Below, in pieces: positions 40,101-52,900 of a stretch of DNA of 64,000 nucleotides. A model generated the notes under the pieces. That model made no database searches and was not told where the DNA came from. It was given only the letters and a program-made list of their open reading frames with translations. The position numbers were made by a program, and so were the translations under genes. Origin of the DNA: Tubiluchus corallicola (lineage: Eukaryota > Priapulida > Priapulimorpha > Priapulimorphida > Tubiluchidae); contig JAQGDQ010000156.1 in assembly GCA_030141605.1 (NCBI GenBank), positions 372,001-436,000 on the forward strand, written 5' to 3'. The first letter of the stretch is position 1; each line of letters opens with the position of its first letter.

Positions 40101-40865
40101 TAAATGCCAGACATGGAAATGTAAGTAATTACTGGCATTTAAGTCTTTCGCTCATTGATTAAATCAGCTCATTTTGGCTGAAAATTTCTATGGTTAACCA
40201 CAGTAATGTATCTTTGCTATGACACTGATCTGTTTTGTTTCATTTTGCAGGGAGCCCTTTGGACAGTCCACGTAACATTAGTCCTAGTCAGCATGCTCAT
40301 TTTGCTTTTAACCCAGTCAAACGGTAAGCAATGCTTGTTTAGTTTTCTATGCACATTTACTTAACTAGTAAGTTTTAATATACAACTTAGTATACTTCCA
40401 TACAACACACAAAAGATGGCTGCATGTATTTCTTTTGTTTTCTTAAACATAAAAGAGTTTTCAACGTCATATTTACATTTGAAGCCAACTCAGACCACGA
40501 TTGTATTTCAAGTTAACAAGGAAATTACTTAAATTCAGCTTTTTGTGGGCCCTGGTAACACATATTACTTTGCATGTACTGCTTATTATAATCATGGGAA
40601 TTAACGCGCATTGCTTTCCATTTCCTGTGCCGGCAGGTACGGATGTTTGCTTTGAAGGTTGTGTCAATACCAATTCCCTCAGCTGATTTCTCATTCTGCA
40701 TTTGTGAACGATGAATGAATGCCTGGGCATGATCTAAAATGATAAATTTGATAGTAGCAGTACCTGAGTATATTTGTCGAGCTTATCTGTATTTAGAATC
40801 CATCATGGATTGAATTGAATAATAGAGACATTTGAAAGTAACAGCGATTGATAGAGAGATAAATG

Positions 40866-40929
<64 letters not shown>

Positions 40930-43900
40930 TTATTTCTTGTTAAAACATACAATGAACTATACAAATGCCTCAGAGTTTCCAGCTAGTGAGTTCTCTGTCC
41001 ATTTTGTCACGGTTCACAGGTTCATTTCTTCTATGGCTTTGCAACTAATCCTGTCTTATTAAACACTAAAAATAGTCCTTTTGTTAGTGCCTTAATGTCT
41101 CCAAATCACGGAAAGGAAAATAGAAGAGAAATACTTAGCTTTCATTTTCTGTACATCGCCGTTACGTTTGCATTAATGAAGTATTGAACGTCACATCATA
41201 CAAGACTGATTAGCGTACCGCCGATGGCATGACTATAATAATTTCGTTCATCGCAAGCTATATTTTAATGAAAGCCGGATAACGATATTACGTTGAATTT
41301 TATTGCGTTGCTGTTTGAATGTTTTCAATATCAGCAAATTATACCGGAATTTTCCTGAGCGTAATTGTATGACAAGGTTGTCAATAAATCAAAATGCGGA
41401 TTGCATTTTCGGTATTGATCAGCGGGCAGTAGGAAAACTGGATCAAAACTTTTTCCGCTTGTACATTAACGCGAAACAAGTTATCTTGCAAAAACATTTT
41501 TTGGCTGTCATCCTCGTACAATTTTAATAATTGGTATTATTCTAATACATTTTATAGTAGTTAGAAAGAATTTGGCGTGTTAAGCTCCGAATTTTCTCCT
41601 TTCCTTCTTTCGACATTATTTTGGTTAAAATATCAACTATATAGTGAATTTATACCATAATTAACTCTAGAAGGACTGGGCTAATCAATTGACGCAATCT
41701 TTTTTTAGTTTGTGTACATGTCTGGACTCTCCAGATGATATGTTACTATTTTAGTTTAGTGCCAACTTCTTTTATGCAGAATTTCAGGGCTGAAATGTTA
41801 CTAACTCTGTTAAAAATAGGCTATTGCCCTTCAAGGACCAGCTCCATCAATTGATGCCAACACATATTGTGCCTTGTGAATTGTTACAATGTACTAACAT
41901 CACAATAGTAAATGCGAATGTAAATATGTGAACATACATCTGTGAATATAAATTAACAAACTCTTTAGACATACTGCTTGACTCAATACAGGTACTCGAA
42001 GCCCTGCGAAATCTGCCATTAGTTGAGTCCGTTGTACTTGTACTGTAGAAATTGTCTCCATTTTTTATGGATTCACATAATTTTCTGGTGTATCATTGAA
42101 TTTCAGTAAAATATGACTGATCACTACCAGGTTTATTTTTGTATAGGAATGAATATGATGATTGTGTAAATGGACGCAGCCAGTCCTTGTAGGTAGTACA
42201 CTTTTCCGGTCCTTCAAGTGTTAGCTATTGTGTTTAAATTCATTGCAGTTTGCTAAGAAGTATGGGTTGTGTGACAAACTCGAGCATCGAAAAACGTAAA
42301 ATTAAAATGCTTCTTTTATCCTCTAAGTGTTTGAGTGGTACTGGTTCATTAGAGTTACTTCATCCTTGTTTGGGGCTAGTTGTCTTCCAAAAGCAGTTTT
42401 TGCTGCTCTTCCAAAAGCAGTTTTTGGCTGTCGTCCCTGTACCATTATAATATAGCCGTGTATTATGATTTGTAAGATCTGTCTATCCGTGCATTTCAGT
42501 GCACACACTTTTTCTTTAATGATTGCAAAGACTTTGACGTAAAAATCAATCAGTCTTTGAAGGTTTGTAGAAGTACAGCTTTTGTGAGCCGCAGTTTCCT
42601 TCCATGGCTGTTTAATTACTTCCAGGGGGGAAACAGAAAGGAATAGAAGTTGATTATATGCCCCCTGGTGTTAGCCTTTGTGTTAAACTTTAGTCATCGC
42701 TTAGCAATGATTACCTTTATAAATGATGTACGTCATTATTGCAAATGATGTAGGATTTATGTTGAGTTTATGAAAATAACAATTTAGGTAATATATTATC
42801 TGGATATCTGGATCTCTACACTGTTTTTAATATTTCTCACAGTTTTAATTTTTTTATACTTATTTTCATACACTTTCAAATACTTGAAGATAGAATCTTG
42901 CTGTTCACTGACACAGTGAATGCTCGCTACAGTGCTTGTGGTATGAACTCCATAAATTGACCATGGATTATAATCAAGAGTGATCCTTTTAAGAGGACTG
43001 GCAGGGTGTCTGACGGTGAATTCAGAGTAGAGAGTTTTCTCGCCAAGTTAACTTACCGAGTAACTTGTAAGGGTGTTCACACTAGAGAGCAAATTTGCTG
43101 CTCGCTACTCTCCGACAGTAAGCAGGGGGTGACGGTCACTTCTGTATTCACAGCAAAAAGTGTCCAAAGTAATTTGCCGAAGCGTGCACACTAGTGAGTA
43201 AATCAAGTCGTAGCATCTGTTGAAGAGTTTGCAATTTCTGGCCGACTCACACAGCAGTTCATGCTTGGGAGTTTCATATGAGAGAGAAAACTCACAACAG
43301 AAAACTTGCTAGTCTTGAACGCATCGTTAGCCGCAGTCATATGTATCCTCTCTATGCGAAGCAGGCACACGTTACCACTCAGCTATGAACCACGACTTGT
43401 TATATTGTGTTGCACATAATTTTTCCAATAGAAAAAAATGAACATTTTTTGTTTTCAGGGTTGAAAGTCGGGTCGATGGGCGCAGATGGTCGGTGGCCTC
43501 TCTACCTTCCAGTGGTTATGGCACAAATACTCCGAACAGCTCAAATGTTTCGGTGAGTATTGAATTTATAGCGCAGTAATAAATTTGTTGAATTGTCGAT
43601 GAAATCACGGAGAGATAGTTTTGTTTTGTTTTTGTATTCTTAGCAAAGTCATCCATGTTGGAAAAAGGTAATGATTGAATTTTGTCAAATTTGAAAGGTA
43701 AAATTTGTAAGTCCAAAATTTTTTAAAAATTAACTTGATTTAACGTAATAGAAATTACATAACGTTTGGAAATGCAGCTTTTTCAATTATATTTTAACTT
43801 CTTGGTACACTCATCTTTACTAAACTATTCCATCTATTGAAGTCACAGTACTCCTCACACGAGAAGCTTCATCAACTCCCCTCTCGGCCGACACCGGAAG

Positions 43901-46900
43901 AGTTGCGGGAGCTCACTCAGCATTTCAGCAGCAATGAGAGTAACCCGCCGTACGATGTGGCCGAGGAGGGAGCGCAGAGGTCACCGCTTATGCGACCACG
44001 GTCTCGTAGCTTGAGGTAAGCTTTATTTTGTAGTGTATGCAATAGTAAGCATGTAACAGATGCTGATTTTATTAAGCTGTTCAGTAAAAGAGAATCATCA
44101 GTTATTTGAACTTATAGAAAAGGTTCGTTGTTCTTGGTTGCCCGAGCAACCGAAATAGGAAATGGAACAAATTTGTCAGAGGGCAACCAAATAATGAAAG
44201 AAAGACTGTCAAGATTCTTTTAAAGTCACCTGGTGCTAAATTTACTTTTTATTTTATGAAGGATAAAATGTTTACAGTAGTAGTAGTTGTGTATTTTTAA
44301 CACATACTGTTAGTGAAATTTCATTATAGTTACATTTGATTGTTTGATTTGCAAAGCATTTTATATTTTGTAAATTAACAGTGAACTATTGTCCTTGTGC
44401 GATTATATATATAATGCAAATTGAAATGCTATAATTTTGATAGCTTTATGAAAAACAGTTTCTGTTTTTTGAGCAACAATTTCTTTTAGTTTATTAACAT
44501 ATTTTCTGCTCACAAATTGTCATGTATGAAATACAACCACTGCTTAAATTTTGAAGTAAAAGTAATTTAGATTTTTCTTGATAGTTTTTTGGAAATAGTT
44601 GGCGTTCTAGTTGCCATTTAACTTGGTTTGGTGCATTTTGGCAAATCTTTAGGAAATTTTTTGTTTCTTTAATGCTGCGTTTAGTCTGTCCTGGCTTTGT
44701 ATCGCCACTCTTGAGTAAGCCTTTGGTTTTTCTCTTGTTTTTGTTGCGTTGTTTGCACGTTTTTTGTTGCTTGTTTTTGTTTGCGTTGTTTTGCACGTTT
44801 TTGTCGCTTGAAGCTGGAGCTGTGTCAGCAAGAACTTGTTTACATTGCTTTGTTCTGTTAGGAATGAGAACATTTTGACCTCATGTATTTCTTGTAGTTT
44901 TACGAATAGACTAGAATACATGTATGTTGAACTGATGGTTGTTTATCTTTCTTACAATTGCGTGTGTTGTATAAGAAGTTGCACACTAAATTTTTGTGAG
45001 TAAAACTTCTTTCACGAGCAGGTGTAAAACAAATTCTGTTTAAAAACTTCGTGTAAATGTCTGTGAATTCGTATTGGTTAGTACATGCTAGACCTTTTTT
45101 AGTCAAACTGTACAGTTACAAAGTTGTATAATGTAGTATAACGTATAGACATTATTGTAGCACTTCAGCTATGAAATGCCTTATTTTGTGTTCCATAAAG
45201 CAGTTACTGTTTATTTTACTGCATGCTGTGTACCTAAAACACGGTTGCTATGCATGAAAAATTGCTTGCCAGATGCCTTTCCTCGAAGCCTTTTACTTTG
45301 TATTACTTAGAGCCACTTTTGCTTATTTTGATTCTTTTACTTTGTCTGTTGTAAAACCCGGTCATTTCAATGTGGTTAAAAATTGTTTGTTTGTGTATCG
45401 TTATTCGTACCTGTTCACGTAGTTAGAGATACGGCTTACTGATTCTCTGGATACCCCAACAAAGCATTCGTTGCAAAGGATACCATATTCGTAGCAACAA
45501 TAAACTTTTCATAAGTAAAATAGAAAGCAAAATTTGGCTCAAGTTGACGCGTAAAAGAACAGTATGTCATATAATTTGTTCGAAATATATTGACTTGGTA
45601 AACGTCTGCAACTAGATTGTGCAGGATTTTCAAGTTTTAACGGGATGCAAAAATTTAGGCTTAAAGATGAAGTTATACCTTTGTTCCACAGCAACCGATT
45701 TGCTCAATATGACATTTTGAAAAGGTGTTACATTTTCTTGAATGTTCTACATTGCTTGTAGAATCTGTGTTTTTATGCAGCAAAAAGTAAGATTATTTCG
45801 TACCCCAAGCAGAGCTTTTTTCATAATGTATTTTCTCTACCAGATCCATATTTCAATCCCTGTTTCCTGTGTAAGTCAGTTATAATAGGACTTGTATGAT
45901 CTAACACTGTGAAATGTCTTTTTTACTTATATTTCTTATAAGTCCAACTTAATTTTCATTGCTGTTAAATGATTTTTTCATGTAATTTTTTGTTCCGTTT
46001 TTGAAGAAAGCGAAAATTGGCCACATGTTTTTTCGTATTTTAATCCACTCATTCACTTCTCCTTGTTTTCCTGCAGTGTCAACTAACTTCGTGAAATTTG
46101 TGTTCAAATCTATTATTGTGATACGAATGGAATTAACTTGCCTGACTTATGACTAAGACAGTGTGTTTAATGTTTTAGCTCTCCAATGAGGTCACCGGGC
46201 GTGGAGAGCGATATAATGATGGTGAACAGCGTGTACAAAGAGCGTTTTCCTAAGGTAATCTAAAAGGGCTACTAAAATCTCGTCCCAGGAGAAGATACAT
46301 AATATCTAGCAGTGTGGACGAAACAACACTGTTTTTGTTTTTGCAGTCTAAAATTTTCATCATTGCTAAAAATGATACAGCTGCTGTGCTTAAAGGAAAG
46401 TCCAAGCCTTCTGGAAAGTTAATCTTATTTAAACGTTTGCAAAAAATGATAGAGGATTTAGAAATAAAATGCAGTTAGCACCTCGTGTAATTCTTTAAAA
46501 AATTACTTTAAAATCCTGATCATTTCACGCTCGGGCACTTCCATTTTGAACGGTCATTCTTCCACCAATGACATCGTTCAACCGAAGAAGAGCAGTTCAC
46601 TGTTATTTTGCATCAAACGTATAACCAGTTTTTACGAAAAAATTAGGTAGCTAATTTTCTGACATTTTGGCCATAGAAATTTGAATTAGTTTAAATTGTG
46701 CGCATGCTTTAATACGGAAAACCACGATGCGCTTAGGAAAAATCATGAAGTCCACCAGTCATGCCTCCTACCACCGAGCCTGAAAATTTCTGTACATCGG
46801 TAGTATAAACCAACTTTCTGCTGTATATGCAGTTTTTGCCTATTTCTTTCTTATATGTTTTCTAAGTTTAAGTGATAACAATAAAATAAGCCCAACATTT

Positions 46901-49900
46901 GACATGCAGTGCAATATTCCTTTTCTTAAACTTTTTTAATGTTACGTACTTCTGCACAAAAAATTTTACAAAACCCTTGGCACCTGTTTTGTCTTTGATC
47001 CAGTCACGATGCAATGTTTCATCGAATATTTTTAGTTCTGTAGCTACATTACTTTACAAAGAAAAACTGTCCTGCAGTGTGGTTTTTACTTTATGCGCAG
47101 AAACCTGAAGTTTTTGCGTTTCTTTTTTCTTTATTGACCAAATTCTCAAATTAGCTGTTTGCTTTTGTAAGAACGTGGAGAAAAATCGATGTTATTGCGT
47201 TGTGCGCATGTTGTCGCGTTAGAGCCTCGGGCTCCCTGCGGTGCACAAAGAGAAAACCTTTGTAGCAACAGTCACACTAACATACACATTGACTTAGAAA
47301 AGGTTTGCTGGGAATCCAATTTTGCCGGTTAATGGACACGTCATTCGCACGGTGCGCCAAACCTGTTTGCTAGTTGGTAATCTCATTGATCAGATTAGGG
47401 GAAGCCAACGAAGCCACATCTTCCTCCACATCTGTCACTTACATGTGATGGAAACACAATTTGACGCCTACAACTTCCCCACATTAGTACATTTACTTTA
47501 ACATCTAGCAAAAAATCGAAACTCTCGATTGAGCATCGCATTTTTCAAGTTTTTTTTATTGCCGCAAATTAATTGCAGTTGACGTATGCGACAATGCGGT
47601 GCCGTGTAGGCATTTTCAAATTACAGTTTTCGTCAAAGTTTCTTGCAAATTTTTAACTTAATTTACTACATGAATCACACTACACATGCAACATTAAAAC
47701 ATGCACGTGTGTATGGAATGGCTTTTATGGCTTCAAAGCATTACTCACTAGGTATTTTATAGCAAAAATTGCTTATTAAAAACATGAACACATTGATGTC
47801 ACTTGTGTGAAATGAACACATTGATGTGACTTGTGGAAATGAACACATTGAAGTCACTTGTGTGAAATAAACACATTGATGTGACTTGTGTGAAATGAAC
47901 ACATCGATGTCACTTGTGGGAAATGAACACATTGATGTGACTTGTGTGAAATGAACACATTGAAGTCACTTGTGTGAAATAAACACATTGATGTCAGTTG
48001 TGTGAAATGAACACATCGATGTCACTTATGGGAAATAAACACATTGATGTCACTTGTGTGAAATGAACACATCGATGTCACTTGTGTGAAATGAACACAT
48101 CGATGTGACTTGTGTGAAATGAACACATCGATGTCGCTTGTGTGAGATGAACACATCGATGTCACTTGTGTAAAATAAACACATCGATGTCGCTTGTGTG
48201 AAATAAACACATTGATGTCGCTTGTGTGAAATGAACACATCGATGTCGCTTGTGTGAAATGAACACATCGATGTCGCTTGTGTGAAATGAACACATCGAT
48301 GTCGCTTGTGTGAAATGAACACATCGATGTCGCTTGTGTGAAATGAACACATCGATGTCGCTTGTGTAAAATGAACACATCGACGTCGCTTGTGTGAAAT
48401 GAACACATCGATGTCACTTGTGTAAAATGAACACATCGATGTCACTTGTGTGAAAGACTACAATAGTTTTACTTGTATATTAGAAGTTTGTTGGCTTTAG
48501 TGTCATTCGTTTGGATGACTTCTTGAGATAGTTCAGTTGTATGTTTAGAGTCGTCCCATAAAAAACTAGAAATGGTGTAAGAAGTTGTCTGAAGTACGTC
48601 TTTGTGAAATTTTTATTGCTTCCCTTTTATACGACAAATGTAAAGAAGCCAAATGTTGTGTTTTGTTGTTATATTTATGTCCCAATTGCAGATAGTAAAA
48701 ACTGATACAGCGAGTAATTGTCTGTCTGTTCATCTTAAACATCGTCTTTTTTGGTGTTCACTTAGGCCACACAGCAGATGGAGGAACGTTTGCAAGCCTT
48801 CATTGATAACAACAGGGACATCGAAACGCTGACCGACACGACCGCTCGCTTTGTCCATCATCAGGTGGTCGAATTGGCGCGTGACTGTCTGGTCAAGTCG
48901 CAGGAGAAACATATTACTAGTCGATATTTTTATGAGCTTGTTGAAAATCTGGAGAGGCTGCTTTGTGATGTAAGTCTCTTCTATTCCAATCAGTACTTTG
49001 TGGAAGCTGTAAGTTAAAGGAAGACATATCACAGCAATTAATGTAGCATTCAAGCATTTGTTTGATTCCTTGTTTTCCTTTGTATCACTTATTGCTAATC
49101 ATTCTTGTCTGGTCTTCTTTATGGTTGTTATGGTCTTCTTTAGCTTTGTTTTTCTGTTTAGGCAGTCTGTAACGTTTAACAGTTGACATGTTACTTATGC
49201 AGCGGTTTGAAATGGTTAATTCTTTTAATACCGTCATACTAGTTTTTTTGTATTAAAAAGTGATTGCTTTTGAAATAAGTTTTCTTCTGATTCATTATTG
49301 TGTAAGCAAATGTTCTTGAAATGCACAACATTAGAGTTTGTTGCTTTTACTTGTAAAATATTTTATTTCGTTTTGCACTTTCACAAAAGCTCAATCAATG
49401 TCTAAATAAACAGCTTTAAAACTTTATTGTTTTATTTTCTGTTTTCACATGGACCCAATCAAGGTCTGAATCAGTGACTTTAAAATTTTGCTGTTTTATT
49501 TTCTGTTTCACATGAGCCCAATTAAGGTCTGAATCAGTGGCTTTAAAATTTTCCCGTTTCATTTCCTGTTTTCACATGGACCCAATTAAACTCTGAATCG
49601 GTGGCTTTAAATTCATACTATTTCATTTCTGTTCCCACAGGCTCAATCAAGGTCTGAATCAGCGGCCGCTCACATTCATCAGCTCAGTAAGAAACTGCTC
49701 ATCATTGTCTCACGACCAGCACGACTCTTGGAGTGTTTGGTGAGTCATTTCAACTCTCTAATTCAGGTCTTCAGAGGGATGGTGATGGTAATGTTTGTGA
49801 GGTGTGTTTAATGACTGGCATCATACAAATTTGAATCTGTATGAAGTCTGAATCTAAATAAAGTAAAATTCCAAGTTAATAAATCAACATTGACTTCATT

Positions 49901-52900
49901 CTGGTGTGTCTTCAGTCTCAAAATAAGTTACGTAAACTACAGCTTGACATTTCCAAGCAACAAGTAAAGTTATGTTGATTTTAAAATCCTTTTTACCATT
50001 TTGTTTTCCAGGAGTTTGACCCAGAAGAGTTTTACCACTTGCTAGAAGCGGCTGAAGGGCAGGCGAAGTTTGAACAGGGCGTGGTAAAGCCCGATATACC
50101 CAAGTACATCATTACGAAACTCGGGCTGAATAGAGATCCGCTTGCAGGTGAGTGTGGTGACCTAACTATACAAATGAAACTGTTGAACTTAGTGGATTAT
50201 TAACTACCATTGGTGGCTGTTAAGAAGGGTTTCCAACCTCCTTAATTGAAACCGCCAGCCCATTCAATTGGTTTTGCAAACATGTATTTATATCATTTGT
50301 TTCTTTCCTTCTTTGTGTTTGACATGTTCCACTTTTTTATGTGCGTATCTCTAGAAGCGATTTTGCAATTTTTGTTTAAACAATGACTGTAAACACAGAA
50401 GAGAGTTAACACGTCTTCATTACTGCTTGTACACTTTTTTCCAATTTGAAGAAAGATGACATGAAATCAGGCTTATCTAGAACTTACATTGATAACAACT
50501 CATGTACAGTATGTAGCAAGTAAGAAGGAAAATTAATATTAATATTCTGTTTGAGACGAACTCTTAAATATGAATAGTATGCCATTGCATTTTTGTTATA
50601 TTTATTACATTTTTGCTAATAAGCCTTTTCACAGTTCCAGCTATTGATGATGATCGTGAAAAGGTCAAAGGTTAATTGTACTAGATAACATATTTGTGTA
50701 CACTTGGCAGAGCCTCATAGTCCAAGCTACTATAATAGTAAACTGATGCTACAGAAGGCTTTGTTTTACAGACACGTAACATGACAGTTGTAGCTAAGAC
50801 ATGTTGCTGTGGTACTCTTAACCTTTGACCTGCAGCAACTGCGAGTGAGCACCACAAAACTGTGAAAAGGTTTATTGGTTTCAGTTCAGTAACAATCATT
50901 TTGGACATGCAGTGTTTATGTTAGAATAATGTGAATGTTTTTGCTTCAATTTACAGTTGCTCAAACAAAAAAAACTTGCTTAATGCTCACAATCTCAATG
51001 AAAAATGAATATATCTTTTGTTCTTTCTGGTCCCTAGACTTAAACCTAGTCAGCCTACCGTTAATCCACTATTTGTTGTACTTCATCAAACTTAAAACAC
51101 TTAATTTAATATAAAAAGTATTTTGCTTTTAAATATTTGCACAGATGATTTACGTGTGAATTGTTTATGTTTCAGACATTGCGGCAGATTTGAAAGATGA
51201 TGACAGCGGTCGACCGGACACGCCGGACACGGATGAATCTGCCGGAGCCGAGGGAGGAAAACCGCCCACGCCCACTCTGAAAGAAGATGATTTCGAGTCT
51301 GTCAAGTTAATCAGTAATGGCGCATATGGGTGAGTTGGATGTTTAACAGTGTTATGCCTCTGGGAGTTAGAATGCCTTGCTGTGTGCAAACAAGCGTCTT
51401 GTACTTCATTTGCTGACAGATTCATAATTAAGTGCTCATTAGCACTTGGCAACTTGTTAATGAAGCAGTCCACGCCTTGATTAATAGTAGACTGTGTCTA
51501 TTCATTATCACATTTCACTTTGCAGTATATTGATTCCCTGTTACACTGACTACTAGCGTAAACACACAAGCGTAATACGCATAGCAACTTGTACCGTTAT
51601 GCTTGGATGTAATTTGCATTCAGCTGCTAATTCTTTTCAAGTTATACCAATGAGTCAAAATGAAGTCAGTGATTAAAATACATGCAATGGTGTGCTATTT
51701 ATAACAGTTATGTAGAATGTTCAATTTGATTCTTTGACGGAAAGGGCAAGTCACTTAGCATGTTGTGTTTATTTTGCTATTGTCACTGAAACTTACAAAA
51801 GAGCATAAAGTTAAATTACACTATCGCTGTATGAAAAACGCCACGTAGCCGCCATTCACTTAAAAATTATGATGTAACTGGTTGACTTTTCGGAAGCACA
51901 TCTTGACTTTCCGTAAGCATGCAGTGCTTAAACCAATTCAAACTTCTGCTTCTAACCTAATGTTCATACAAAAACATCATGGAATTAGCTATCTGCAAAA
52001 ATTTATTATACTTTTAATGAAAACTGACAGTGTGCTTCTTTTCTTCAATCGATTAACAGTGTCATTGGTAGAAGAGTTGGCGCTAAAAATTGGAGTGCCC
52101 AGGCATGAAATGATTTTTCTAATTACATGACATATTATTACACCTTTATTACTAAATATTTCAAACATTTTTCGCAAACACTGAAATATACCTGATTTCC
52201 CAGAAAGTTTGATTTTTCCTTTAAGTGTATTGTCAGTCAGTATATTTTATTTTTTAACTGTAATTCACTACGAGTTTTTCTCTTTTTCCTTTGACTTTCC
52301 TTGAATAGGGGCAGAAATTTCTTAACACTTTACCTAATTCTGAGACCTTTGTCAAGTAATTAAATGTGTTCTTTGAAACTACGTTTGACAAGTTTCGGTG
52401 TACACAGGTGCTTCAGACCGTTGCTGCTTGTATTGTATTACTAAAATTGTAATTGTGAGCATTAAGTGGTTAATTGTGTGTTGTTTAATTTGCACCACTT
52501 TAGCTGCTTCTCCCCATACAGTTTGGTTATACAATCTCCTGTTATTATTTCTTGTCCTCGCAGCCTTGTCCTCATAATCTTAATACTAATATAAAGTGTA
52601 AACTATTTATTCCTATACATCGTAAATAAATAATAATTTTAGAGCATAAAATAATGAATTTTATTAGAGGAGAGTAGGTCTTCTGTCAGTTTTTGCCAGT
52701 AAACTGATTTCTAATTAGTGCAGCAAAGTCCAATTACTGGTGCTTGTTGACAGATGCATTGGCAATTAATTACGCCGTACCTTGAGGACTTTCTATTAGT
52801 AGATAAATTTAAGTGTGACAGCTATACAGTCAGCGGCTCTAGTCCCTTTTAAGGTTACATTTAGCTAAACTTGATAACTTTTTCAAATATAAAAGGAGCA

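Larger units (their letters stand above)
20089..40250 (+). other. MAST intron 4 (about 20.2 kb)
   Basis: The largest intron. It carries a Harbinger-like MITE, three minisatellites (58, 59 and about 103 bp), a 19-bp tandem, a TG run, a tRNA-SINE-like piece, a nested gene candidate (26.26-27.24 kb) and two candidate alternative first exons (35.6 and 38.9 kb). Outside the listed features it is AT-rich with no supported gene. Confidence 0.8.
40324..43458 (+). other. MAST intron 5
   Basis: Holds a GA microsatellite (40869-40923), a piggyBac-like element (41661-42224) and a Harbinger-like MITE (43014-43326). Near 42387-42425 a 24-bp CCAAAAGCAGTTTTTG unit is doubled. No gene seen apart from these. 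Confidence 0.75.

Noticed and set aside
40089-40121. ATG segment with a GTAAGT donor just before exon 5
   Set aside because: It ends in phase 0 from the first ATG and phase 2 from the others; exon 5 needs phase 1.
43339-43398. tRNA-like sequence on the minus strand (TAGCTGAGTGG A-box)
   Set aside because: No B-box or cloverleaf could be found; at most a SINE fragment.
48022-48445. Long minus-strand frames with a repeated Ser-Met-Cys-Ser-Phe-His motif
   Set aside because: They are the 28-bp minisatellite read in rotating frames; unit length is not a multiple of 3 and there is no gene context.
50630-50665. Possible acidic mini-exon (PAIDDDREK) in intron 11
   Set aside because: It would enter in phase 1 and leave in phase 0, breaking the frame into exon 12, and its donor (GTCAAA) is poor.
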